Origin: Owenia fusiformis
Taxonomy: Eukaryota; Annelida; Polychaeta; Sabellida; Oweniidae
NCBI GenBank assembly: GCA_903813345.2
Contig: CAIIXF020000007.1
Coordinates: 13,560,714 to 13,624,713 of the forward strand
DNA: 64,000 nucleotides
Direction: 5' to 3'
Shown here: positions 23,706 to 34,930 of the stretch, piece by piece
Layout: every line of letters starts with the position of its first letter
Numbering within the stretch: the first letter of the stretch is position 1
Translations under genes and position numbers: made by a program
Notes under the pieces: generated by a model
Seen by the model: only the letters and a program-made list of their open reading frames with translations
The model's database searches: none
Told to the model about the DNA's origin: nothing

Positions 23706-25290
23706 ACAAGCAAGGACCGCAAGGCGAGCGTAGTTTCAAGTGGTAACCAGTTAAAACAGTGCAAAACTTTAGAATTGTTTGAACCATAGATAGATCCTGA
23801 AACGATAATACCTGCTTTATATTGTAAAATATCAAGAAGTCTGAGCTTTGTCATGTTTCCACACCCATAAGTAATATCACCAAAGTCCAGATGAGGTTGA
23901 ATAAACGATTTTAACAGTGTGGATAAGTGAACTCCCGAGAAGTTTGTCGACGCGAGACACGAGCATGCTTATACGAAAGTTTAAAGTTAACTTGGTGTCC
24001 AAAATGAGTCCTAGGTGTTTATGGTAGGTGGTTTGGGGTATGGGTTTGTCATCAAGATCAAGTGGATAGTCGTTCAGGAAGCAATTATTGCCGTGGAAGA
24101 TGACATGTGCACTCTTTGAATCGTTAAATTGGAGGTTCCATTTGTTTGACCAAGAAATAATGTTGTCCATGTCCTCTTGTAGGGTTGTCATTTTTTCAAT
24201 ATACAGGGTGGGCCAAAAAACCACTTTTTTTCAAGACACTACAACTTTTTTATTTTCCAACCAACATACCCCAAATTTTGCAGTTATATAGTGCCAGGGG
24301 TTCTGAGTAATCATATCATGTAACAAGTCCTTCAACTTGGATTATATTTAATCTAAATGAGGAGTTCAATTGGTCAACCACCCTATTTGATGATATATTT
24401 TGGTTTTAGTCGCCTTGCTGATATAGCAGTATCAATGAAATGTTAGCTAAGTTTTAATCAACCTGTCTTAATTGCCAGCTTTAGTTGAGCAATTTTCTAG
24501 ATTGGCTGCCTTCATACAATCTCCTGGAGACCTTTCCATACCCTATATTCACTAGGAGAATATCAGGCCGTATCAGTTCAGGAAATTTTTTTCAAATTTT
24601 GCTTATTTCTCATGGCACACCACATGTTTAAGTAAGACGCTGGTGACATATTTTATTCAAGTAAAAGTGTATAATTCATGATCCATGCCTAGATAACAAC
24701 CTCAAGTTTCATTTGGTATGCAAATTATGATTTTGTATCAAAAATTAAAAAATTATAGCATTTTGAAAAAAGTGGCGTTTTTTGGCCCACCCTGTAGTTA
24801 TCAATTGAGTAAGGACAATAGACTGACGTATCATCGGCATAGATAAAGCACTTATTGGTAATATTATCAGGCATATCATTAATATATAAGAGGAAGAATA
24901 AAGGTCCGAGAAGAGGTCCCTGGGTAACACCGGCATTGATATAGTTTTCAGGTGATAGCTCAGAGGTGTGACCATCAATTTGACCATCAATGACCATCAT
25001 AAATGAGATTTGTTGAGACTCAGAATATCCGCGCAAAGACCACATCCTTTGAGTTTAGCACTCAAATGAGTGTGTGGTAAAGTGTCGAAGGCTGCTGAGA
25101 TATCAAGAAAGACTCCAGATATTTGATCACCATTGTCGATACAAGTAGTTAAATAGTCAATAATTGAGATAAGTTGTAGCTGAGAGCTATGACCGGGGAG
25201 GAATCCGCTCTGTAATCTATACAGTAGACTTTGGGGTCAATCATCGATTCAATAATCGCAATTTGATCTTTTGAAAGAGCCCAGGAAACA
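23705..25290 (-). mobile_element. LINE reverse-transcriptase remnant, split by a nested MITE
   Basis: Reading the minus strand: LQSGFLPGHSSQLQL, FLDISAAFDTLPHTHL (motif A), then in another frame AGVTQGPLLGPLFFLLYIND (motif B) and FIYADDTSVYC (motif C), then, past the insertion, DNIISWSNKWNLQFNDSKS, HLGLILDTKL and a C-terminal LLDILQYKAGI and FNWLPLETTLALRS. The pattern is that of jockey/CR1-superfamily LINEs. At least one frameshift separates motifs A and B, so it is dead. Endonuclease and ORF1 parts are absent. Confidence 0.85.
24204..24794. mobile_element. 591-bp mariner-type MITE nested in the LINE
   Basis: cagggtgggccaaaaaac at the left faces gttttttggcccaccctg at the right, with TA on both sides (24202-24203 and 24795-24796). 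The inverted match is about 45 bp, shorter than in the other mariner-type elements here. Removing it rejoins the LINE codons SIDN and YIEKM in frame. No transposase is visible. Confidence 0.9.
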
Positions 25291-25589
25291 ATATCTTGGC
25301 AAACAAAAAGCACCTTACTGCGGTATATACTATACCAATAATTGATAATGCCTAATAATTACATAGCCTGACTTATCAATGATTAAAGGCATTGATCGCC
25401 TCTTTCTATTCAAATAGGGGGTAAAACATGACGTGCACTGACCTGGGGACAATTCGGGAAATACGGGCTAGTCTCAGCTTTAAGCGTTAATAGTCAGTGG
25501 AATTATTTTTTCTTGAAAAATTTTACAGGATCTACCATATTTTTAAAGTTAAATATATCCCGACATCGTCAAATACGCTGTAAGACGTA

Positions 25590-28500
25590 TGCTATGATAT
25601 GATCCTTTATTTCCTCCAATCTGGAGAGCAAATTAATACAAATACAAGTTATTAAATTACAATGTACATTAGATACAATATGGTGAAATTAGTAAGATAA
25701 GGGGATATTTGTTTACGACTTGAATTCTTCAAGCATGGAGCTGATTTGATTGGCACAGATGTTAATAAATTCTTGCCATTTCGCAATATCGTAATTCTGT
25801 AATATATCTGTGCGACTACCTAATAAACATTCTACTAAGATATCCTCATCAGTGTTTAAGATGTTAATTGAGTCTTCAACAGGTAATAGATTAACAATCT
25901 TTTCAAAAAATATATATCTTGTTGCACTTAGAGACGAACACTAAAATGAAGTGTTTGACAATGTCATTTGTTTTTGGCACATGCTAGGCAATACTGTTCT
26001 TCTTCAGTAGAGAGTGCAATGAGATATAATAATTGGGCATATTCCCATAATCTGGAGGGATCAATTATCCCAAGTTTCCAATGAATAATTGGCTCATAGT
26101 CTACGTGGGTGTTAGCAAACCTGAGGTATTTAGTATCTTGGTTTAAATCTTGTACCCATTGGCGTTTTTGTTGAGTTTGAATTTCTTCGATGACAACATA
26201 TTTCCAGATATCCTTACTCTGAATGAATATGCCATGGTCAATGTAGTTTGTAACTACTTCAAACAAATCAGGAAGATTGAGATTTTTAAGGTCCTGTAAG
26301 AAACCTTTGTTCACTTTAAGTTGGTATTCTCTAGATATTAAGCTACTGAGCCTGCATAAAAACATTTGTTTTTGTGTTGAATTCCTATGTGATCTTAACA
26401 ATCTTCCTAAAAAAGGGAATTTCATTTTGCTGATAAAGGAACTTATTGTCCATATCCCCATACTGCTAAGTGCCATTACACTAGGTGTTCTCTTTTCAAA
26501 CCCTTGAAAGCGCTTCAAAACGTATTTTGAGCAATTTCCATTTCATTCATTTCTGTTTTTGATATGTCGTACCATAAGTCGGCACCATAGAATGCTGAAG
26601 GTATTATAAAACGCTTCCAAATGTTAGAACTTGTGATTGGGTTAAGGCCGTATTTCAGTCAAGTCGAGTAACTAAGTCAACATTCGAAAATAAAAATCTC
26701 AAAAATCGTACATCTTTGATTTCCAAAAATATTTGTGAGGTGGTTAATTAGATGATAATACATATTTTTAACATATTAATTTTGAGTACATCTCGAATCC
26801 ATTCTCAACAAAGCGTTCTCGAAATAAGTATTCGAAATATTTGAGTTCGGGATGATAAAAGTACGTTAAGACATACCGCTCCTTAACAAACTCCTTTGGG
26901 AACAAGATATAGAATCAAATGCATATTCTTCTTATTTACTCCCTGACACATGCCAATGAATGTTACATGAGGAAATATGTCCGTTTTAAATAACAAATTG
27001 TAAACGTTGTTTTCTACAGGTGCCATTTTTTATAATTGAAAAACAAAATTGAGCATTTTGTATTTCTAAATTGATAAGTTTCTTGGAATACAACTTACGC
27101 GTTAACGATTTAAGTCATTAATAGTATTTCCCTTAGTGATCCCACGCTAAATAGACAGTAACTGGGTCATTGTTTTGTGTTCAACCTTGTTTTCATGACT
27201 TTTAATCATGAGTCGACAATTATGTAGGAAATTTCAATTCCAAATGTAAGCGTGTCAACTCCTATTTTTGCACAAAATTTAGCCTTTTATAATGATAGAT
27301 CGCCAAAATCTGCATGTACCTCTCAATGAGGCGATATGTTTTTAAATTTATAGATGCTGAGCTATAAACTCAAACAAAAATTCATACCACCCGCTATTAT
27401 TTTAATTACACAAGACGAAATTTCCGCTCCAGGGGAGCACTGTGGTAACACTTTGAATGAGGATTCTTGAAAAATCGTTCGAATTTTCACAAAAGGTTTC
27501 ACGCAATTTTATTGCTTTGTTTAAGCCTCGACTAATATCATACTCAAATCCGAAACCATAATTATAAATTAAAATGAAACATTAAACTCACCAGGTTATA
27601 TGATAAACTGTTTCGAGAATTGATGATTTGAGTTAACTGTGGATATTTATATAAATGTTAGTCGGCATGTATTCGACAGTTAATGTACACACATGATGTA
27701 TGCGTCAACGTGTGGCTTAAATATCAATTCGTGACTATCATATTTGGCTTTCAAAAATTAAGTTGGAAGTTACAGTAGTTGGAGATTAACGAAAACGTCA
27801 ATCACATCCAAATATCCGAACGACGTCAAGTATTAACAATACACTTTTCGTGCATCTCGAACAAGGCAAGGTTCTGTGATCCAGCAATGTGCATTTCGAA
27901 AGAAAAAATTCACAAATATCAACAAATTTTCATTTCGAAATATTTGTTTTAACCAAAAATTGTAAGAACTTAAAACATGTTGTTAGTTTTTCAAACCGCA
28001 TATCCTCATTTACGTTCTTTGACAAGGATGAATTCATTTGAAATCATGGATTTTCTTGATTATTCTTCAAAACTACCCTTGAAATATAAGTATGTGGGAT
28101 ATTACAGTGTAAATTGACACACATTTGTTTGCTCCATATCATGAAAAAATAAATGCAGTACCATCTCTCAATATTTGAAAACAGAAAGTTCATTCTGTAT
28201 GTAAACAAGAAAAAATACATTAATGGTTGATTCATAATGAAATATGACAAATAACATACATCTTTTGAAGTAGGGGTATACAGGGACATAGTGGAAATTC
28301 AGAAATTTAGGCCATATCCCCAAGATTGTTTCACTAATATGTAACAGAACATCAACATTATCATTTACACGGTTGGTGATAGGTTTATTGAAAATAATTA
28401 AACAGAGGTTTACTTCAAGCGTGGTACCATTCTTAGTAAATATTGATGAACATACGAATATCGAATGTTGACTAAGTTACTTGACTTGACCGATTTATAC

Positions 28501-28675
28501 ATTCCGATACCATGCACACAGAGAGTTAAATATTTTCCTAGCCTTAACACATGCGTCTGTTGTATTAGGTTTGGAGGTTAATTTCTTGTCTAAAATGTTT
28601 CCAACATAAGTCACCTGTGACTTGGTTGGCAATGGTTCTCCACCCAAGTTCCAGTATGGTATTTCGGTTGTCCGT
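25590..28675 (-). mobile_element. LINE 3' half, interrupted by a 1.84-kb element
   Basis: Minus strand from 28675: YWNLGGEPLPTKSQVTYVGN, LDKKLTSKPNTTDACVKARK, then (after removal of 26656-28492) YKYGLNPITSSNIWKRF, IPSAFYGADLWYDISK, KRFQGFEKRTPSVMAL, and the C-terminal cysteine-histidine cluster CLACAKNK...VKHF...CSSL with LLPVEDSINIL and CANQISSMLEEF after a frame change. A 3' untranslated tail ends near gaggaaataaaggatcat around 25590. Several frameshifts; non-functional. The palm motifs are missing because the copy is 5'-truncated. Confidence 0.85.
26656..28492. mobile_element. 1.84-kb inverted-repeat element inserted in the LINE
   Basis: cagtcaagtcgagtaact at the left is matched by agttacttgacttgaccg at the right, and the match continues inward for about 32 bp (ending caacattcga). 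ATTT stands on both sides (26652-26655 and 28493-28496), a 4-bp duplication. Deleting the element and one ATTT restores an open LINE frame across the site. No transposase ORF inside; superfamily unknown. Confidence 0.85.
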
Positions 28676-28954
28676 CAAGTCAAGTAAAAATGATCATGTT
28701 ATCCCCTCTCTTTGAATTTGATATGGATTTATTGAGGAAACAGGTGCACTTATTCACATAACATTAGACCAGAATCGATGAATTACAAAACATACAAAGA
28801 TCGAATTCACAGTAATGATTTCACTATGGAGGAGGGGTTTTTGGAATGCATCCTATTGGATATCAGGATATCACACAAACCAAATATTCAGAAGGCACTT
28901 GTGATCGACTGAAAACTAATAGAGACATTGAAACTGTCGTGGAAGTCTTCAACC

Positions 28955-29120
28955 TTATTACGAAAACGGATCCGTTTCAGTAACAAAATGTAGCAGTCTC
29001 AGAGTTACGATTTTTCTATGATTTCATAGGTTCAGAATTTTCGTGACTGAAACGTACGTCATATATCATGCAGAATCATGTGTTTCAAAAATCTAAGCTT
29101 GATTCCCTATTACTATTGTT
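28955..29120. repeat. Dispersed repeat, related copy at 18121-18290
   Basis: Shares aacggatc, cagtaacaaaatgt, gcagtctc and aaaatctaa with the 18.1-kb segment, in the same order. Confidence 0.45.
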
Positions 29121-29196
29121 TATGTAAATGGAACGAATGGTTAAAGTGTAGGTGTTAACCGTTTTAAATGTGTGACTGGCCACCTGCACCAATGTA

Positions 29197-30145
29197 ACGT
29201 AATATGGCTGGCCGTCTGGACTAATGTATCGTCATACTTTTAACGCCGTAAAAATAAAATCTACTTTTAACGCCATAATAAATACATTAAACGCCGTCAA
29301 AAACGATTTAATACGCCGTTAAAGATTACTTTTAACGCCGTTAAAAACGATTTCATACGCCGTTAAAAATTACTTTAAACGCCGCCAAAACCGATTTTAT
29401 ACGCCGTTAAAAATAACTTTTAACGCCGTCAAAAATTCGTTTTGAACGGCGTCAAAAACTATTTTATACGTCCTTACTTTTAACCACACGTAAAAAGCAT
29501 TTTGAACTGCGTCAGAAATGATTTTGAACGAGTAAAGAATTGTAATGTGACACGTAAATTACGTCTTAGCTGGCAGCCAATTAAAACCAGCGTTACAATC
29601 TGTGTATTCATTGAAAAAACGAACGTGTTCGACTTCCCGACTGATTGAAATAAATCCAAAACTCTATTTTTCTGTTACTGTTTGCAAATGATTAACAATG
29701 TACGTTCGCAATTTCGAATGGGTAATTTTTAACGCCGCACATAATTTTTTTGACGCCGTAAAAACACGGCTTAAAATAATTTTTAACGGCGTAAAAAATC
29801 AGTTTTGACGGCGTAAAAAATAATTTTTAACGCGTAAAAAATCAGTTTTGACGGCGAACAAAAAAGCTTTTAACGGCGTTAAAAGTAATTCTGTACGGCG
29901 TATAAAATCGTTTTTACGGCGTTAAAAATTATTTTTGACGCCGTTCAAAATGAATTTTAACGCCGCACATAATTATTTTTGACGCCGTAAAAAATCAATT
30001 TTGACGGCTTACAAAATCGTTTTTAACGGCGTTAAAAGTAATTCTTTACGGCGTATAAAATCGTTTTTACGGCGTTAAAAGTAGATTATACGGCGTTAAA
30101 AGTATGACGATACATTGGCCCAGATGGCCAGCCATATTATGACGT
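29197..30145. repeat. Foldback array of ACGCCGT/ACGGCGT units
   Basis: Outer arms: acgtaatatggctggcc...gtatcgtcatacttttaacg at the left, reverse-complemented at the right (ending ccatattatgacgt). Between them more than 30 units of about 20-22 bp, each a T-rich stretch, ACGCCGT or ACGGCGT, then an A-rich stretch. The left part mostly shows ACGCCGT, the right part mostly ACGGCGT, and each unit is itself nearly palindromic. A low-repeat spacer (29530-29720) separates the halves. A second, shorter array starts at 30146 and runs to about 30310. Confidence 0.85.
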
Positions 30146-30310
30146 CATACTTTTAATGCCGTAAATTTTACTTTTAACACCGTTAAATCTCCTTTGAACG
30201 GCGTGAAAAACGATTTTTACGGCGTCAACAGTGATTTTGTGCTGCGTCAAAAGTGATTTTGAACGGCGTGAAAAATGATTTCGAACGGCGTCAAAAATGT
30301 CTTTTTCAAT
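30146..30310 (+). repeat. Second, shorter ACGGCGT unit array
   Basis: It begins again with gtcatacttttaatgccg, the inner sequence of the left arm at about 29230, then runs through seven or so aacggcgt units. It looks like the start of a second copy of the array, truncated. Confidence 0.7.
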
Positions 30311-30319
30311 AACCTAATT

Positions 30320-30975
30320 GTCTCGTGTCCTTCATTTGATGATGATATCGTTCTTATAGCTTATCATGCAAAATCAATGCAAAAAAGTAGATATTGTATA
30401 TGATTATGGTGTGAAATGAAGGTTCCAATTCCATCCTGATAAGTTCCAAGCAATCGTTTTTTCGAATCATAAGTATGCAAACAAACCCAATTTGACTCTT
30501 GGTGATAGGACCATTGGAGTGAATGACACTTTGCAACATTTAGGCCTGCTTTTAGTGAACAAGTCAAATTTTTGCCATGTTGAGAACTCCCCTGTCAAAA
30601 GGTAGTAAGAGCTATCAATTCCGATATTGGAGTGTCTTCCATTTTTAATAATCCTACAAACCCACTCACTGTCTCTCGTTTATATTGGACATGCTGTGTT
30701 CCGTCTATAACGTATGGTATGGAGCTTTTACCACTAAAGGAATCTGTGTTAGTGCCTTGAAAGTGGCCACAGGGGAATAGCTAAGAAAATCCAAGGGATC
30801 CCCAAGAGCACTAGCAACGCAGCCTCAACATCAATTTTAGGATGGCATTCTTTAACCTCGAATATTGTTATACATGTAAATGTAAACTTATGCTATTATG
30901 GCCACTGTTTGATTTTTATTGATCATCATCAATACTTAGTTCCTTTCATGAAAATAAATTTACAACTAACTGACT
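30320..30975 (+). mobile_element. Degenerate LINE reverse-transcriptase fragment
   Basis: Switching frames on the plus strand gives DDIVLIAYHAKSMQ (motif C region), FQFHPDKFQAIVFSN, LGDRTIGVNDTLQHLGLLL, TVSRLYWTCCVPSITYGMEL and AKKIQGIPKSTSNAA...LGWHSL, the expected order for the second half of a LINE RT. Several frameshifts and stops. It ends near gaaaataaattt. Confidence 0.7.
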
Positions 30976-31278
30976 AAACAATTGCCAAAGTTGATGTAAA
31001 TCCTCTCCGTTGCATGGGGATGAGCTTTTGATTTTTTCGGAAATATTATCAAAATCGTACGTATTTACTTGTATTACATACCCAGCGAAGCATTTGTATT
31101 GAAGTCAATGGAGCTGAAGGTCGGCTATATATTCCTGTATAGCCGCCAAACCTTTTACCATGACAATCTTATGACGTCATCGGGACGTCATGTTTCATTT
31201 CTTCCTAATTTCACTCGCACACAGACACGTGGCGTCATTGATATAACGTAGCCATGATATAAAAGTATGTAATACAAC

Positions 31279-31393
31279 AGTTATGTCCGTATCATTGAAT
31301 ATATGCCTTCGGTCTGTCGTAATATAACCCTCGCAAGCTCGGGCTATATTGGTGACAGACCTTAGGCATATATTCAATGATAGGGACATAACT
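31279..31393. mobile_element. 115-bp palindromic hairpin
   Basis: agttatgtccgtatcattg and gaatatatgcctt face aaggcatatattc and aatgatagggacataact. The centre reads taaccctcgcaagctcgggctat. It has the same CCCTCG...CGGGC loop theme as the hairpins at 1621-1714 and 58073-58242. No separate target duplication was resolved. Confidence 0.6.
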
Positions 31394-31439
31394 GCTAAGT
31401 AAAACGTGTAATGACTGTATAGACTTGTGAGAATAACAT

Positions 31440-31514
31440 TTCTATTCTCTCATCACTACCCGTCATTCAACATAACACCAACTTTCAGTTTCAAGGAATG
31501 AGAGCACTTGGCAC
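31440..31514 (+). repeat. 75-bp direct repeat, copy 1 (identical at 32109-32183)
   Basis: Starts ttctattctctcatcact and ends gagcacttggcac. Both copies are identical. They bracket 594 bp that includes the 183-bp repeat at 31926. Confidence 0.9.
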
Positions 31515-31925
31515 CCGTGTTTATTAGTAGCGTTATCCCGCAAGACTGGGTTGACAAGACACAAATGTTTGTTCGATTATCGAGGACTCATTGTGCGTAA
31601 AATGTATGTATACAGATCAAATTAACGTTAATAATCAAGCCTATATAAAGTATAATGATATCTCAGTGAATCCTAGAACTATTAATACGTATAAAGTGAA
31701 TCTGATTGGCACCATTAAAACCTCTACTCTTATTATGAGAGACCGAGGACTCCTTAAAAGCTTTAAAAAGAAACCATCTTCATCTAAACTGAGGTTTCTT
31801 TGGAGATGAAAAGGTATGTCAATCAAAACCACTATCTACATGTATATTATTACTGAACAATACTCTTACAAGAGTTGATACATAATGTTTGAAATTTACG
31901 AATACAACACTGTAATGTGAATATT

Positions 31926-32108
31926 AAAACGAAGTGTATGTGTTGACTACACGGTGACAAAGCTCAGAATGTCTTTCTATACACTCTACCTTCACCACGA
32001 AAACATCCACTCACTCACATAACTCTACATTGAACTGGACTCATCGTTCAGCCAATAGAAAGCATTTATGTTCTAAAGTCGCTACGCTCCACCGAACATA
32101 AATAGGCA
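31926..32108 (+). repeat. 183-bp duplicated segment, identical copy at 36760-36942
   Basis: Starts aaaacgaagtgtatgtg and ends gaacataaataggca. The two copies, 4.8 kb apart, are identical by eye over 183 bp. Near its end it has an internal inverted pair tttatgttc/gaacataaa. Identity implies recent copying; it may be a SINE-like or other short element. Confidence 0.9.
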
Positions 32109-32183
32109 TTCTATTCTCTCATCACTACCCGTCATTCAACATAACACCAACTTTCAGTTTCAAGGAATGAGAGCACTTGGCAC
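32109..32183 (+). repeat. 75-bp direct repeat, copy 2
   Basis: Identical to 31440-31514 and abuts the right end of the 183-bp repeat without a gap. Confidence 0.9.
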
Positions 32184-33179
32184 ACAGAAAATCTAAAGAA
32201 CGGGAAAGATAGAGAACAATAAATTGATTATGTCAATTTGAATCCACAGATTCTAGATACCAACACTTTATAGATAAAAGTATCAGTCTTCGGCAGAAAT
32301 ACTTATTCAACAATCCTGTCTTTAAATGTCGGTCAGTATTTGAATTATTTTACACTGAACCAATGCTAAAATATAATGTCATCTCAATGTAAAGCAAAAA
32401 GCAGCAAACCCTAAGTTACACATTGCAATGTCTCCAAGAGGTATAAAGTTCAATGATCGCTTCGTGTTAGGAAGAATCATAACAAACAATGCTGTAACTG
32501 GCTCCGTCTGCGATTGTTTGAATATCAGTTCAAATGTCCCATCGCTGATATATTTGACTGATGTTGAATCACAAATGTTATGAAGTCCATATGACGTATA
32601 TCCTTCCTATGTCAGATTTGACAACATATTTGTCACAAGGCAATTGTACATTCTTTCAGTTGTGTTGATCAGCCCTTTAGCACAACGGTGCTTGCAATAT
32701 CTGTGCCAAAATCCCTTAGTTCGGCATATAAACATCACTTTACTATAATTACTGCTCTACCAGCCTGGAAATATATCCATTTACAAATTTTAAATGTATA
32801 ATTACAACAATATCTTTAACAATAAATCTATTCGTGAACGATTCGCTGATTTTCCAACAGCTCATCTGCAATTCAGCAATATCTAAATAAAATTGTTCAA
32901 TATAAATGGACACCATCCAGATCAAAATACCTGAAAAGTAATTGACCAATGAAATACATATAGAAATCATCAGGTTGTATATTGCCTATCATGACATGTT
33001 TACCTGTGAATTGTAATTCTTATGCAGTGGTACATTACACACGTCTAAACTATAAACTTGTGTCAGCATATACATCGTAATCTCACATATATAGAAATGT
33101 CGTTAGCAATTCTCATTTTGTGCACTATCATATATAACCTGGTGTATTCACGTGCATTTCTCAATATGTTTATCTGAAT

Positions 33180-34930
33180 ATCTCTGCGAGTTTACCTAAA
33201 CATCTCAATGTTTACCTGAACATCCCAATGTTTTTGCCTATACATTTCAATGTGTTTACATACACATCACATTACATCTATATCCCGTATGTTTCAAGGA
33301 TTTTCCAGTTTTCTTGCCCGCGCATTACAGTTTGCTAACCTTCAAACCACAGTGTGCTTACCTTCACATCATATTGTGATTAACTGCAACCATGGTGTGC
33401 TTACCTACACATCACTGTGTACTTACCTGCACATCACAATGTGCTTACCTGCACATCACAGGGTGCTTACCTGCACATCACAGGGTGCTTACCTACACAT
33501 AACAGTGTGCTTTAACCTACACATTACAACGTGCTTGCCTACACATTACAGTGTGCTTACCTACACACCACTATTTACTTACCTACACATCACGATGTGC
33601 TTACCTGTACATCACAGGGTGCTTACCTACACATTACAGTGTGCTTACCTACACATTACAGTGTGCTTACCTACACATTACAGTGTGCTTACCTGCACAT
33701 CTCGCTGTGCTTACCTGCACATCACTGATACCCTGCACATCATGACGTGCTTACCTGCTCAGCAAAGTATGCTACCCTGTACATCACGTTGTGTTACCCT
33801 GCATATCACGGTATGCTACCCTGCACATCGCTGTGTGCTACTCTGCACATTACAGTGTGCTTACCTGCACATCACAGTGTGTTACCCTGCACATCACGGT
33901 GAGCTAGCCTGCACGTTGCGGCGTGCTAATATACACATCACACTGTGTTACCCTGCACATCACGGTGTGCTAATCTGCACATCACCGTGTGCTAGCCTGC
34001 ACGTCACGGCGTGCTCATATACACATCACACTGTGTTACCCTGCACATAACGTTGTGCTAACCTGCACATCACAGTGTGCTACCCTGCACATCACGGTGT
34101 GCTAGCCTTCACGTCACAGCGTGCTTATATACATATCACACTGTACTAACCTGCACATCACAGTCTGCTACCTTGCACATCACGGTGTGCTAACCTGCAT
34201 GTCACGGCGTGCTAACCTACACAATAAAATGTGCTACCAATCACATAACTTTGTGCTTACTTACATATCTCAGTTGGTTAACCTTCATATCACAGTGTGT
34301 TTACGTACACATCACAGTGGCTTACCTGTACGCGCCATGTTATGCATACATACACGTCACGTTTTAATTTATCTGTACATCACAGTGTGCTTACCTGCAT
34401 ATAATGGTCTGCTTACGTTCAACTATCAGTGTGCTAACCTGCACGTAATGGTATGCCTGCCTTTATATTACGGTGTGCTAACATTCACATCACGTTGCAT
34501 GTCACAATAATATGCTTACCTATGCATGCATCACAGTGTGGTCACCTGTAAATCAGTGTGTACGATCTGCAAATCCCATTGTGCTAGCCTATATATTACA
34601 ATGAGCTTTCATGCACATCCCAGTGAGAGTACCTCTTCATCGCAATTTGATTGTATGAGCATTACAGTGCTTACATGTAGATCACAATGTGTTATCTTGT
34701 ACACCACGTTATTCTTACCTGAATATCACTGTTTACCTCCACAGCAAAGTATCTTGATATGCTTACCTGCACCTAGTGATGTGCTTACCTGCATATCATG
34801 GCGTGCTTTCTTGCACGTCATTACCTATCCATTCGAATATGCTAAGCTGTATAAGATGTTAATGAATGTTCTTACACAACCCAGTGTGCTTGTCTGTATA
34901 GCAATTGTGCTAAATGCGCAATACATGCAT
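33180..34930 (+). repeat. 22-bp minisatellite, about 75-80 degenerate copies
   Basis: Unit tgtgcttacctgcacatcac plus ag. Variants replace cttacctgcac by ctaccctgcac or cttacctacac, giving local sub-families. Because 66 bp (three units) is a whole number of codons and the unit rarely makes stops, the plus strand stays open for up to 266 codons (33250-34050), reading CAYLHITVCLP-like repeats. I do not consider it a gene. Confidence 0.95.

Noticed and set aside
28044-28289. 81-codon minus-strand frame inside the 1.84-kb element
   Set aside because: No transposase-like motifs; composition is that of random A+T-rich sequence.
31926-32108. cgatgagtcc on the minus strand considered as a hammerhead ribozyme core
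   Set aside because: The conserved CTGATGA and GAAA elements are not both present and no three-stem fold is evident.
33250-34050. Open frame of 266 codons on the plus strand
   Set aside because: It is the translation of a 22-bp minisatellite; all plus frames give the same repeated peptide and there is no start context or splice evidence.
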